From contig SMOI01000292.1 of the NCBI GenBank assembly GCA_008000375.1, positions 1-38,811 on the forward strand: a stretch of DNA of 38,811 nucleotides. Direction: 5' to 3'. The position numbers and the translations under genes are program-made. Position 1 is the first letter of the stretch; every line of letters begins with the position of its first letter. The stretch comes from Poteriospumella lacustris. Taxonomy: Eukaryota > Sar > Chrysophyceae > Chromulinales > Dinobryaceae. The notes below the pieces were generated by a model. The model was not told the origin of the DNA and made no database searches. It saw nothing but the letters and a program-made list of their open reading frames with translations. Of the stretch, positions 21,687 through 32,409 are shown in pieces.

Positions 21687-22759
21687 TTAAATGCCTTTCT
21701 TTAGTCGTTGAGACATGGTGCGACTTCGCTTTGCTGCCATCTCCATAATCTCTACCTTCTTCTCCCAGTTTCTCTTCACCATGGCCAAGTTTTGCATGTT
21801 TCTCTTTTGCAAAATGTATTCTTCGATGTCGGGCATTTCAGAAGCTTCTTCCACCTGCATACGTAACTTGTTGCGGAGTCGTCGCTCCACATCGAGTTCT
21901 TTCAGAACACGTTTCTCTTCTTGCTCAAACTTTCGTTGTAATGTCTCCTTCGTCGATAATTCATTGGTCAGCCACTTCTCGTCTTCGATTTGTACGTTGA
22001 GCTTGTATTTGTAGTCGTTCAGGGCGACGGTGGTCTTACTGCTGGAGGTTTTGACGTCGGACAGCTCCTTGTTGCGCTCCTCGATTTTGGCGACGTACTG
22101 TTTGTTTTCAATTTGAAGCTGATGGTAGTCGATGTAATGGAGCGCCTCTCCTCCGTCTTCCTTTTGATTCAATGTGGCTTGAAGCTTGCTGATTTGACTC
22201 TTCAAGTTCGCATTCTTCAATCGCAGCTTTTCGATCACCGCGTCCACTTGTTTGTTTTTGTCCTCGAAATAGCGAATGACTTTCTCTGCCATGATCTTGC
22301 CAGTTCGATTATTCTCCGCACCCACAACAACATCTCGCTTGAACTCGTACGCATCCCGCTTTAGCTCACCAATGCGAATCTCAGTTTCCTCGAGCACAGC
22401 GCGGAGATTGTCGATCATCTTTTCAGAGTTCTTTCGGTGCGTTTCCATTTCAGCGACCAAATCTTCGTGGACAATGTTGGCAATTTCATACTTTTGGTCC
22501 GCAGTAAGAGTTAGGTTTCCTTGTCTCTTGTTCTTCTTGCGTTTCTTTTCATCTTCATCAACCCCCAATTCGGCGGTTTTCTTCTCATAGTAGCTCAGTA
22601 GAACAGAATTTTCCAATCGGAGATGGTCCACTTCTCGTGTAAGGTGATCGAGCTATAAATCATCGACCATAAATTAGATAACGTGCAATGATGACAATGG
22701 CACCAGCATACCTGCGATTCCAGTGCAGCGCGCCCGTAGTTGTTGTGATGATGAATCAT
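21687..22759 (-). CDS. CCDC113: CCDC113 (CFAP263)-like coiled-coil ciliary protein
   Basis: Two exons, 22712-22759 and 21687-22652, with a 59-base intron, encode 337 residues, almost entirely heptad-like coiled coil. The diagnostic block is LHYIDYHQLQIENKQY followed by KIEERNKELSDVK near residue 186, which is the conserved core of the CCDC113/CCDC96 domain. In known organisms these proteins sit at centriolar satellites and the axonemal doublets of motile cilia, working with CCDC96. The first exon of 16 codons is supported by a phase-0 junction giving LESQLDHLTREVDHL, a continuous heptad pattern. It converges with SMG7, 222 bases stop to stop. Confidence 0.85.
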
Positions 22760-23185
22760 CGTGTGACTTTTCGCTTAGTACCGACACCCACGAATCCTAC
22801 TCAAATGCGGATGTAATGCAAACACAATACAATCAGTCACAGTTGCAGTGATTTACATATAGCCTACAGACTTCGTTGTGATCGATCAACGTCGCATCAT
22901 TGCTGGCTTCTCCTGACCGTTTCGTTCCTTTGTCTCACTCAGCAGTACGTTGCCAGTTTCCCAGTCTTTGGGGTTTTATGACACTTCACATCCAAAGTCG
23001 ATTCCCACGCGACCGGATCTTCGCGTTCGATATTCATACAGCTGTAGTGGTGTATGTATGTGAATCCCACAATTATTTGCCAACCCTGTCCGTGGAATAG
23101 GTGGATTGTTGTAGTGGATATCTACTCTGCGCAGACGCGTTGCTAACCCTTGAATAATCGGTAGGACAACTCATTACCAGCAACG
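22760..23185. promoter_or_regulatory. Divergent intergenic region, CCDC113-like / potassium channel
   Basis: About 425 bases between opposed starts, with no credible coding frame or RNA gene. It presumably carries a shared promoter. Confidence 0.45.
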
Positions 23186-24868
23186 ATGTTGTTCGGTGAT
23201 GCAGGCAGATCAGCCATGAATGGCAGCACCCGAAACCCCAACCTTGTATCTGTCAGATTAAAGAGAGCAAATCGGCGCAGTGCGACGCCGTTTCGAAATG
23301 ATCAAAACAGCAACTCGTCGTCCACCGAGGAGGACAAAGAGCCCGAAGGATCGCAGGGGAGATTGTCGTTCCTCAATACCCCGCTATCATGGAGACAGTC
23401 AGTCAACATCAAAGAGTTATTGCTCGAAAGAGGATCCATTGATTTATCGTTGCCAGATGCCGAGGAAGAGGAGCGGTCGATTGCTGGAAACAACGACAAG
23501 TTCATCGGCGAGACGGTGCAAGAAACGATCGCATTGAACAGCAAATGGATGCAACGAACCGCTCGGTTTTTCGTCTTCTATGCTGTCGGAATCGGATTTT
23601 TCATGGAAGTAGAGAATTGGAACTTGAAAGACGCGGCGTGGTTTGTTGCCCAAACCATTTCTACCGTCGGATACGGAAACATCGCTCCAAAGACAACGTC
23701 TGGCCGAATGTTCGACATTTTTTACATGTTAATTGGCATTCTGTTGACATTTTCAGTCCTGGGAGATATAACACACAACATCGTCAAGCGAATGAGGCGG
23801 AGTTACAGTCTTCCACCTCGATTGAACAAGCTGCAGCTCATCGTACGCCACGTATTGAATCTGATCATGTGGATTTTCATCATGTTTGGGGTCTTTCTGT
23901 TCGGGGCAGTATTCTTTGCCTTGAACGAAGGCTGGAAGTTTTCAGATGCGTTGTACTTTTCGGTGGTGACTTGTGCATCGGTTGGTTACGGCGACTTGGT
24001 GCCGCAGAAGACATCGTCGATTTGGTTCAATTTGTTTTTCATTTTGGCGGGCGTCTCCACGACCGCATTGGCGTTTGAAAAAGTGGCCTCCTTCAAGCGC
24101 CATCTTGATTGTGCCGAATTGGACCAAATCGTCAATGAAATCGAACTTAGTCCTGAGCTACTGAACGCCATTGACCGTAGCGGTCGCCAGCGGGTTTCAC
24201 GTGCGGAATATGTATTGCACATGCTACAGTTGGCGGGACGCCTTGGTGCAGCAGATATCACTCCATGGGTAAAGCGATTTGAAGAGTATGACGCAGATCG
24301 TGATGGTTATTTGACCAGATCCGATTGGTTGGAGTTTCAAAGTCGACGGTTCTCCAAGCGTGACGAGCCCGTGGTTGTCAAGAAAGGGAAAAACGAAGGC
24401 TATGCATCGAAGCATACCAGTGTGGGCAGTAACACGACTGCGTCTTCTATCCATACAGACAATAGCAGTCGTCCTGGATCGCGACCAACAATGACGCGAA
24501 AGCGTAGTGTGATCATGCAGGTAGCGGATGAGACACGCGATGTGATTCTGGAGACGCTGAAGATCAAGAAGACGGACAGTAGACCTTCCCAGGTTATCCA
24601 CGACGCTTCCAATGAGGTGGTGGTCGTTTCCCCAATGCGATCAGCGTTGGTTCTTAAACGTGCCTCCACCATCAGCGATCAAAGTCATGACTCGTTGCGT
24701 GTTACCGTCGATGGTGTGGAGTTGGCCAACATGGACGACAGCGTTCCCACGGACAACGACGACAACGACGAAGAGACAGGCATCATCACTTCCATTCGAC
24801 CGATGCCGTCGATTCCCAAGAATGCGGATCGTAACGCTTTTGACACTTCAACACACGATGGGACATAA
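23186..24868 (+). CDS. Two-pore-domain potassium channel with EF hands (TPK type)
   Basis: A single exon of 560 residues. Two pore loops with potassium-selectivity filters are visible: STVGYGNIAP near residue 161 and ASVGYGDLVP near 265. Each is bracketed by hydrophobic helices (about 127-145, 183-200, 229-250 and 283-300). The 125-residue N-terminus is hydrophilic and cytosolic. After the fourth helix come one degenerate EF-hand loop (DRSGRQRVSRAE, about 330) and one canonical loop (DADRDGYLTRSD, about 370), then a disordered Ser-rich tail. The layout is that of plant vacuolar TPK channels, which are calcium-gated through their EF hands. Vacuolar or plasma-membrane location cannot be read here. 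Confidence 0.92.
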   Translation: MLFGDAGRSAMNGSTRNPNLVSVRLKRANRRSATPFRNDQNSNSSSTEEDKEPEGSQGRLSFLNTPLSWRQSVNIKELLLERGSIDLSLPDAEEEERSIAGNNDKFIGETVQETIALNSKWMQRTARFFVFYAVGIGFFMEVENWNLKDAAWFVAQTISTVGYGNIAPKTTSGRMFDIFYMLIGILLTFSVLGDITHNIVKRMRRSYSLPPRLNKLQLIVRHVLNLIMWIFIMFGVFLFGAVFFALNEGWKFSDALYFSVVTCASVGYGDLVPQKTSSIWFNLFFILAGVSTTALAFEKVASFKRHLDCAELDQIVNEIELSPELLNAIDRSGRQRVSRAEYVLHMLQLAGRLGAADITPWVKRFEEYDADRDGYLTRSDWLEFQSRRFSKRDEPVVVKKGKNEGYASKHTSVGSNTTASSIHTDNSSRPGSRPTMTRKRSVIMQVADETRDVILETLKIKKTDSRPSQVIHDASNEVVVVSPMRSALVLKRASTISDQSHDSLRVTVDGVELANMDDSVPTDNDDNDEETGIITSIRPMPSIPKNADRNAFDTSTHDGT

Positions 24869-25409
24869 AGAGCATGCCCAGTGCGTGCTGTTGTGTCATC
24901 CCGTGAAGCATGAACGGTTCCTGGGCAACACGATGCATATCGTTCCCACTGCTGTCGACTCTTAAAGGGTCAAAGCCCCGCTCCTTCTTCTTTCCTTTTT
25001 CTCTTACTGTAGTATGTGTTTGTTCTATTTTTTGTTTTGGTTTTGCTATAGCACCACCCTCCCATCCATGTATGTATTCACGAGTTGTGTCGGCTGCTTT
25101 CATCTGTTCGCAACTCTGGGGAGGGGGGAGGAGTACTCATTCGTTGCAGTGTTTGGGCGGCCAAAGTTGTTCTTGTTGTATTGTGTAGCGTCTGTACAGG
25201 GTCTGTTATGATGGCGACTGAGTATCGCCCTGATTTGTTTCCTCACAATCGTTCGTTTTGCGCTCTGTTTCCATGCGCGTCATTTACGTCTTTGTCGTCT
25301 ACGAGAACATCTACCACACCACACCCTCATCAGGCACCAAGCGTCATCGGCGAGGTGAACTTATCACGATGTGATGTTTTCTTCTTTTTCACCGCCGCTG
25401 TGCTCCTTC
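24869..25409. other. Convergent 3' region, channel / EED
   Basis: About 540 bases between two stop codons, unusually long for a convergent gap in this window. It is pyrimidine-rich on the plus strand (24985-25070). A frame at 25085-25426 has no family resemblance. Long 3' untranslated regions or an unrecognised small RNA are both possible. Confidence 0.4.
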
Positions 25410-26861
25410 TCATGTCACCGAACTGAACAGACTAAAATCTTCTTCGTCAAAGAAGTTGTCGCTTTCTTCGTCTCGTGGTCCATCCAAGGCCGCACCTTGT
25501 GCTGCAGCGGAACTGGTCGCCGCGTTCGTTGGAACAAGTGACGGGACGGTTTTCACATTCCACGTCATGACAGATCCATCGTCTAAACAAGCGACGAGAT
25601 ACTTCGAATCTGCTGAAAAGCTGACTTGGCGAACTGGAGTTTGTAATCTGTAGCAGCAGGGGGGATGGTGAGTTGCGGAGGTGACACCACCGATCCGACA
25701 GAGCAATACAACTTACCTGGGATGCTGCAAGCCACTATTCAATGCCTGGCAGGACTTTTCATATTGATAACGTTCTGTGGTACTTCCATCCATGCGAGCA
25801 ACATCTAACAGCTTCTTGGGGATGTCTGGACCGAGAGGAAACACGAATACCTTTCCTTTCATGTTGCCCACTGCGAAAATCCCCAACGGAATGCAAACAT
25901 CCAGCTTTATGAACCATAGATTTGCGTTCTGTAGTGTGTACTCTTGAAGAATCAATGACGCTCCCTACAGAAAACAAAACAAACACAAAAGTCAATGCAC
26001 CGTCAGAGTCAATCAATACAACAACAGAACGAGCTGTCCATGTACCTTGTAGCGATAGGCATCGGGTGTCCATAAAACAATGCGATTGTTCGTCGATTTG
26101 CTTAGAACACAATCACCAACCCATCGAACACTGTCAACATAACCCGCATGAATTTGGGTCGTTGAAAACAATGGGATTTGCTCCATATGCGGTTGAAAGA
26201 TTCGCTTGACAGGCTGCTCCTCGTCTGATTTCGTGATGGCTTCCACCAATTGGGGTGCGCGTAGGTTCCATATCTTGATGCTTGTATCGAGACTGGAAGA
26301 CACCATACAGTTTCCAAGCGTATGGACATCCAAGGAAAGAACATCTCTTCGATGTCCTTGATCGCCGCCAAAGATGGCCACACATACCAAGGAGCGAATG
26401 TTCCACAGCCGAACACTTAGATCCTTGGAGGCACTGAAAACCAATCCATCATCGAGAGGATGAGTTCGTAGTTCATGGATATCTCCACCATGCCCATGGA
26501 TGACTCCAACTTCTGGTCGGTCTTGAGTGCTGATGACTTTTACTACACCGCTCTTGCCACCAGCCACAACTACCGGCTCATCAATATCTGCGGATGCCCA
26601 TGTACAGGCGTAGAAATTTTCTCTTGCAACCTCACCATGTTCATCAGTAGTGCGTAAGCTTTCGTCCACGTAGTGTCGTACAACCTCCACCTCGTGGTCT
26701 TGTATATCATAAATTGTCACTGTATTTGACCCGACCGCAGCGAAACAAGACCATAGGCTGGGATACTTTTCACAAAACTTCACACAATATATCACCCTAT
26801 CGGGTGTGGACTCATTCTTTACGTCCTTGAGGGTGAATTCGATTGATACTTTTTCGTTCAT
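25410..26861 (-). CDS. EED: EED/ESC WD40 subunit of Polycomb repressive complex 2
   Basis: Three exons, 26046-26861, 25717-25964 and 25410-25647, with introns of 81 and 69 bases, give 433 residues, typical for EED. Seven WD-type blades fit. Diagnostic stretches are FAAVGSNTVTIYD, HGGDIHELRTHPLD, SASKDLSVRLWNI, IFGGDQGHRRDVLS and YVDSVRWVGDCVLSKS, close to animal EED and plant FIE. EED reads trimethylated H3K27 and stimulates the methyltransferase EZH2. Aromatic residues at cage-equivalent positions are kept (Tyr in ENFYACTW, Trp-Phe in NLWFIKLD). An acidic tail (DNFFDEEDFSLF) is extra. Presence of EED implies a working PRC2 in this organism. Confidence 0.93.
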
Positions 26862-27375
26862 TCCTGCTTTACAGGAGAAATAGGTGAAGGGAGTAGCACA
26901 GACAGCCGCGTGAAACCAAGAAAACCAATCAACTAAAAAGTGCAGGGACGACGCGTATGGACACTGTTAGCTCTATACATCAAAAGGGCAGCGCATACAA
27001 AGATCTTCTTCTCTCTTGGTTCATTTACTGTCTGTAACTCTTCGATCCCAGACCGTGAGGAAGTGAGGAACCCTTCGACAACTCGAAAACAACAATCGTC
27101 GTTCGGCTGTCATCGTCATCGTGCCACGTCTAGGCTGAAAATGAAAAACTGGGTTGGTTTGGCATTTTGCCACTCGTTGGCCGGACCTCTCTGCCACAGC
27201 AGCGGCAGAGACGACGAAGGCAGCAGCGACAGCAGCGGTGACGGAAAATGGCTTTCGTTATGAAAAGCTAAGGGAACGTGTTGACTATCGGCACATGACG
27301 ATCAACTCCAGGGGTGTTTCTTTTGTTACCATAGCGCAATTCACCTCTGTCAACTAGAACAGCCAATCGGAGGAA
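26862..27375. promoter_or_regulatory. Divergent intergenic region, EED / unknown mitochondrial-type gene
   Basis: About 515 bases between opposed starts, with an irregular GCAGC/GACGA-rich stretch at about 27197-27246. A 67-codon frame ending at 27357 has biased composition and no ATG at its head. I could not join it to the downstream gene. Confidence 0.4.
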
Positions 27376-28772
27376 ATGTTGAGCAAACTGGTTGTGTCCA
27401 AATGCAATCATCTGACATTGAATGTCACCAAATTGGCGACACGGCCTTTGATCTCCGCATTTTCGTCTGCAGGAGAGGGATCCTCTAATGGTAAGCTTGG
27501 TTTATACGAATGCCCGATAAGTGTTTGTCTCACTGTGCAATGTGCAGGAGGATCCAAGGAGCCCCCGAAAATTGACCTTTGGCAAAAGTAAGTATTGTAT
27601 TGCATATTTTGGCTTCTTTTTCATCCTCATTTCTCACTATTCATCAATTGTAGAATCAAAACTGGAATGATCAACCCCAAAAGACTTGATAAGAAAGCAA
27701 ATGATCGCAACGTCGCGCATAACAATGCCCGAGGAAACAATAGATCAAAACCTGAAGGTGAAGTCAAGGGTGACAACAATCGGCAACACAATAGAGCTGA
27801 AAAGCCAGCATCTGATGCCAAGGGTATTGAAGGATCTGCTCGTCAATCACCAAACCGCTCTTCCAGCCCTCGTACTCCCCGTACTCCTCATCAATCTCAA
27901 AATACTAATGCTGGCCAAAATCGTCGACCTCCGAGACAAAATGGACCTTCGCGTGGACCCGCTGGTGAAAACCAAAAGAAACCAGTGCGGAAGTTCACAA
28001 ACAATTCCAACTCGCCCAAAAAATCTTCTTTCGGTGGAAAGCCTAAACTCCAAGCTTGGCGCCAAGCTTCAGTTCGATCGGAGGGCGATGGTGGACCCGA
28101 ACCTGTTGCACGAGGAAGTCGTCGTCCTCGCACTCGGGACGATGATGACGACTCCATTTCCGACCAAACCGACATTTTTGGAGCAAATCGTGAAGAAGAC
28201 ATTCCTGAAGCTGACAAAGCGCTGTTGTTTGATGATGACTTCTTCGTGGATAAAGTCAAGAAAGAGGGAGGTTCATGGGCAGTCTACGACGAGGAGGCCG
28301 ACTTTTTCGATGATATGCTCTCTAGAGCCTATCTTGGAAGTATTCACACATCAGACAACTCTTTCCAAGAACTTTTGAGATCCCCAGGGTTCGGTTCGCA
28401 CTTTCATTTGCCCAAAGCGCGAAATATGCATCAACTTCGATGCGCTTTGGTACCGAAAATCGACGCTGACCCTGAGTCACTTGGATACAAACATGCGACG
28501 GAGGCATGGACGGTACGTGCTATTGCTGTTTGTTTTGCATGTGCAAATATATTGTTATTGACTCTTTGTCCTTTTTCCAGGTGTTGCAACGCAATTATTA
28601 CTACTCTGATCGCCAAAAGCGCAAGATCGTTACGGATATTGCCAAGACGGTGAATCACCTCATGGTTATCGCCGAGGAAGCTAAGAACAAGCCTCCCCCT
28701 GTCATTCCTCCTCCCATTGTTGAGGAGGAAAAGAAGGAAACAAAGTCGAAGGCGGGCAAGAAGCGAAAGTAA
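27376..28772 (+). CDS. Unrecognised basic protein, probably mitochondrial
   Basis: Four exons, 27376-27490, 27548-27587, 27654-28512 and 28581-28772, with introns of 57, 66 and 68 bases, give 401 residues in one frame. The first 38 residues (MLSKLVVSKCNHLTLNVTKL and on) lack acidic residues and resemble a mitochondrial presequence. Residues about 60-190 are disordered and rich in Asn, Arg, Pro and Ser, followed by an acidic Asp run. The ordered part is C-terminal: LLFDDDFFVDKV, YDEEADFFDDML, SHFHLPKARNMH, LVPKIDADPESLGY and VLQRNYYYSDRQKRKIV. It ends in a Lys-rich tail. I do not recognise the family. A lineage-specific mitoribosomal or RNA-binding protein is one possibility, purely from composition. 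Confidence 0.75.
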
Positions 28773-29021
28773 TGGTTGTATGTGCTGGCAACTCTGTTGA
28801 CGGAGTACACTGTGGAGGGTCTTATAGGAACGTCTCCGCGTCTACTCCGCATTCAACGTTAGCGTAAAGATCAACATTCGATTGTTGAATACTTCTCTCT
28901 GGTATTCTCCACACAAATTGTTGTTGATGATCATTTCAATTTATTGAAATTAACCTCTAATCAGATAATAACTATACATAAATTGGGAAAATGCACTGTG
29001 TGTGACATCGTTTGTGATCAG

Positions 29022-29924
29022 CTATCGATCCAACGCCACATACACTTTCGGTTTACTGAAAATACCAATAGCATGCTCTATCTCCCGGAGTTTACCCTCC
29101 AAGTACTCTTGCTTCTTCCGCATTGTTGGGGTCTCGATAACGAACGGGAGCTTGCGCATTTGGTGCATCGCCTCCTCGTGGCTCTGTTGCAAAACCTCCA
29201 AAGTGTTTAATCGCTCCGATTCAGGCATTAAAATCATCCCAGGAGGACAATTAGGATCGGGCCTGCGTCTCTGTTTTTCATCCTCTTGATCTTGCCATTG
29301 TTGCTTGCGTTCTTCCAAATACTTGGGAACTCGACCGAACTCCTCATGCTTGAATTCTTCGCTATCGTCGCGCTTGTTTTTCGGCAACATTGTAATCGCT
29401 TGAACTCTATTCCTTGAGATGAAGTCAGAGTTCGAGGGGCCCTTCAAAACAGCTAGTTCATTGGATCGAGGAACGGCGGCTTTGCGTGATAAATCAACTT
29501 GCTCCGCATACTGTCTTTCGTCTTCCATTTTGCGCTCGAATTGATCCCGGATCGCCCTCTTCTCGCGAGCTAATTCCTCCCTTCGCTGTTGAGACTGCCC
29601 TTTGGACAAAAATTGCGGTGAATCGTCGTCGTCGTCGTTGGAATATTTGCGTGGGGAGTTTTCTTTGCCGGTTGCAGGCTCGTAAAGTCGCGCTTCCACA
29701 TTCTGAAACTGTGGCAGCTTGTATAAAGGCTTCGATGGACGAGCCTCCTCGTCTTTCTTTTGGCGATTTCGCATCTCTGCAAGTCGAATTTCTTTCAAGT
29801 TATCTTTCATGTGATTTTTCGGTTGAACTCCCTTTCGTTCCAAAGCACCACGGTAACCATTTTCAGGGTTCAAAAATTGTCCTATCGTGTCACGCGAGTG
29901 ATGATTCGAATACTTTCGTGACAT
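29022..29924 (-). CDS. ENKD1: Enkurin-domain protein, ENKD1-like
   Basis: A single exon of 300 residues. The C-terminal third matches the enkurin domain in its ENKD1 form: FGRVPKYLEERKQQW, PDPNCPPGMILMPESERL, a helix with LEVLQQSHEEAMHQMRKLP, and EHAIGIFSKPKVYVALD at the end. The N-terminal part is charged and helical with a short Asp run. ENKD1 is a microtubule- and cilium-associated protein; axonemal enkurin is the close relative. The start is the Met in MSRKYSNHH; the open frame continues 12 bases upstream without another ATG. This is the only gene whose left-to-right successor lies on the same strand. Confidence 0.85.
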   Translation of the reverse strand: MSRKYSNHHSRDTIGQFLNPENGYRGALERKGVQPKNHMKDNLKEIRLAEMRNRQKKDEEARPSKPLYKLPQFQNVEARLYEPATGKENSPRKYSNDDDDDSPQFLSKGQSQQRREELAREKRAIRDQFERKMEDERQYAEQVDLSRKAAVPRSNELAVLKGPSNSDFISRNRVQAITMLPKNKRDDSEEFKHEEFGRVPKYLEERKQQWQDQEDEKQRRRPDPNCPPGMILMPESERLNTLEVLQQSHEEAMHQMRKLPFVIETPTMRKKQEYLEGKLREIEHAIGIFSKPKVYVALDR

Positions 29925-30283
29925 CTTTTCTTGCACTCAACAATAAAATGCTAGAGATTGTGAAGTTATTTACGATTGTGATCGCAGAAGGAGGACAGAT
30001 GAGAAAACTGTCCTCCTTCTTGTGCGGAAGACGTTTGAAATCACCTTCCGAAACCGTTACACGTCGACGGAACACGCACTCCAACGGCTCTGTTCGGTCT
30101 GTGGGGAACTCTTCCCCGTTCTAGTCCTCCTACCATTCACACAATACGACGATTGCTACATATATTCATGTTACTTATTAGGTTGTGGGATTTTGGCTTC
30201 ACATCTGCCCTCTACACAAAGGGTTAACAGAAGTTAACATTATTCCTCAGCACTATTGCACTATACGACTTCGTCGTGATAAT
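29925..30283. other. Intergenic region between two same-strand genes, with hairpin
   Basis: Lies between the ENKD1 start and the ATP synthase alpha stop, both on the minus strand. It holds a perfect hairpin (29986-30020) and a plus-strand ATG frame of 57 codons (29948-30124) that resembles nothing known. It must contain the 3' end of the ATP synthase transcript and the ENKD1 promoter. Confidence 0.5.
29986..30020. repeat. 13-base perfect inverted repeat (hairpin)
   Basis: AGAAGGAGGACAG at 29986-29998 is mirrored by CTGTCCTCCTTCT at 30008-30020 around a 9-base A-rich loop. It lies 60-100 bases upstream of the ENKD1 start. It may be an RNA structure in a leader or 3' region, or a protein-binding palindrome. 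Confidence 0.8.
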
Positions 30284-32062
30284 TTAAGCAGTGTAAGAGG
30301 TGGTGAATTCCTCGGCAAGCTTCAACATGTGAGCCTCGATGTCCTTGGTGATGGTGAACTTCTCCTTGATGATAGCATCAATGACAGTGGCCTTGTGAGA
30401 GGTCTTGACGAACTCCAACCAAGCCTTGGCGAAGTCAGAGACCTTGGAGACCTCAACACGATCAGCGAAACCCTTGACACCAACGAAAAGGGTAACGACG
30501 ATCTCCTCCATCTCCATAGGGACATACTGGCCCTGCTTCAACAGCTCGTACAAGCGAACACCACGGTTCAACTGCTTCTGGGTGGCAGGGTCCAAATCGG
30601 AACCGAACTTGGCGAAAGCGGCGACTTCTCTGTACTGGGCAAGCTCAAGCTTCATGGTACCAGCGACCTGCTTCATGGCCTTAACCTGGGCAGCGGAACC
30701 GACACGGGACACAGACAAACCGACAGAGATGGCAGGTCTCTGGCCCTGGTAGAACAACTCGGACTCCAAGAAAATCTGTCCATCAGTAATGGAAATGACG
30801 TTGGTAGGAATGTACGCAGACACGTCACCGGCTTGAGTCTCAATGACAGGGAGAGCAGTCAAAGAACCAGCACCGAGGGCATCGCACATCTTGGCAGCAC
30901 GCTCCAAAAGACGGGAGTGCAAGTAGAAAACGTCACCAGGGTAAGCCTCACGACCAGGAGGACGACGAAGCAACAAGGACATCTGGCGGTAAGCAACAGC
31001 CTGCTTGGACAAGTCGTCGTAGAAGATCACGGCGTGCTTGCCGTTGTCACGGAAGTACTCACCCATGGCACAGCCAGTGTAAGGAGCCAAGAACTGCAAA
31101 GGAGCAGAGTCGGAGGCAGTGGCAGCGACAATGATAGTGTGGCCAATAGCCTTGGCCTCCTCAAGAGCACCGACCAACTGGGCAATGGTGGATCTCTTCT
31201 GGCCAACACCGACGTAGATGCAGTACAAGCGCTTGTCCTCAGGCTTGGTCTTCTGGTTGATGATGGTGTCGATGGCGATGGCGGTCTTGCCAGTCTGACG
31301 ATCACCAATGATCAACTCACGCTGACCACGACCAATAGGAATGAGGGCATCGACAGCCTTCAAACCAGTAGGCATGGGCTCGTGGACAGACTTGCGAGGA
31401 ATGATACCAGGAGCCTTGACCTCAGCACGAGAGCGAAGCTTGGAGTTGATGGGACCCTTACCATCGATGGCCTCACCAAGACCATCGACGACACGGCCAA
31501 GAAGCTCAGGTCCGACAGGAACATCGACGATAGCACCAGTGCGCTTGACGGTGTCACCTTCCAAGATCGATCTGTCATCACCGAAGATGACAACACCGAC
31601 GTTGGAGTCCTCCAAGTTGAGGGCCATACCTCTGAGACCAGAGGCGAAGACAACCATCTCACCGGCTTGGACCTTGTTCAAACCGTAAACACGGGCAATA
31701 CCGTCACCAACAGAGACAACCTTGCCGACCTCATCGAAGGAAGCAGACGACTACGATAATTGGAAAGAAACGCGTCAGGAAATCGAAAGATACGCTATTG
31801 ATGAGATACCGACAACAAAACTTACAGCAGCGTACTCAGCGGACTTCTGGGAGATCTTCTGCTCCAAGTAGTTGGAGAGCTCGATAACCGATCCAGAAAG
31901 ACCAGACATAGATCTGGCCTGGGCCAAAGGAGCAGCCTATCGGGAAAGAGTGCACAGATGAGAAAATGATCCAACTTCAAATTCTACATGAAAATTTCTC
32001 ACCAGCTTGAAGCTGTTGCGGGCAGCGATGTTCACCAATTGCTTGCGAGCGATGGATGCCAT
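30284..32062 (-). CDS. ATP5F1A: Mitochondrial F1Fo ATP synthase subunit alpha
   Basis: Three exons, 32003-32062, 31826-31936 and 30284-31750, with introns of 66 and 75 bases, give 545 residues. The alpha subunit forms the catalytic hexamer with beta in the mitochondrial matrix. Visible landmarks are the P-loop GDRQTGKT near residue 200, the conserved [12 protein letters not shown], the signature [17 protein letters not shown] carrying the arginine finger, and a full C-terminal helical domain. The leader [20 protein letters not shown] with following ARSMS is a mitochondrial presequence and is split by the first intron. Strong codon bias (few codons giving stops on the other strand) leaves a long antisense frame, as expected of a highly expressed gene. 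Confidence 0.98.
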
Positions 32063-32409
32063 TTTCTCTTTTGTGTATTGTGAAGAACCCCACTAGAACA
32101 TGTGATTCGCACGAGCGAATAGAGTGAGTAAATGCATCAAGCAATGCAGCGGTCAGCCTCGCAGCTTCTTCTGCAGAGTTTCTCTGTGGTTCGGCTGGCC
32201 GCAACATTTTTTCCCTGCCGTTTCCTTCACTTTTCCTTCAAACCGAAAATTCCATCGAATCAGTGGAAGTTACGAAACGGTCCGATAGGCTAAGGAACAT
32301 GTTCCAGTCACAGAAACTCAGTGATTGAGGAATCAATAGAATCAATCTGTCACGAGGAGATTGGTGGAACCGATGCAGCACTTCACAATTGGTGGGAGGT
32401 CGTAGTGCA
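32063..32409. promoter_or_regulatory. Divergent intergenic region, ATP synthase alpha / TPR protein
   Basis: About 350 bases between opposed starts, the shortest such gap here. No coding frame of note. Confidence 0.45.

Noticed and set aside
29948-30124. 57-codon plus-strand frame that would restore perfect strand alternation
   Set aside because: Attractive for the pattern, but there is no independent sign of coding, and it would start only 24 bases from the ENKD1 start.
30185-31759. 524-codon open frame on the plus strand
   Set aside because: It is antisense to ATP synthase alpha, whose frame is unmistakable. The open antisense frame follows from biased codon use in a highly expressed gene.
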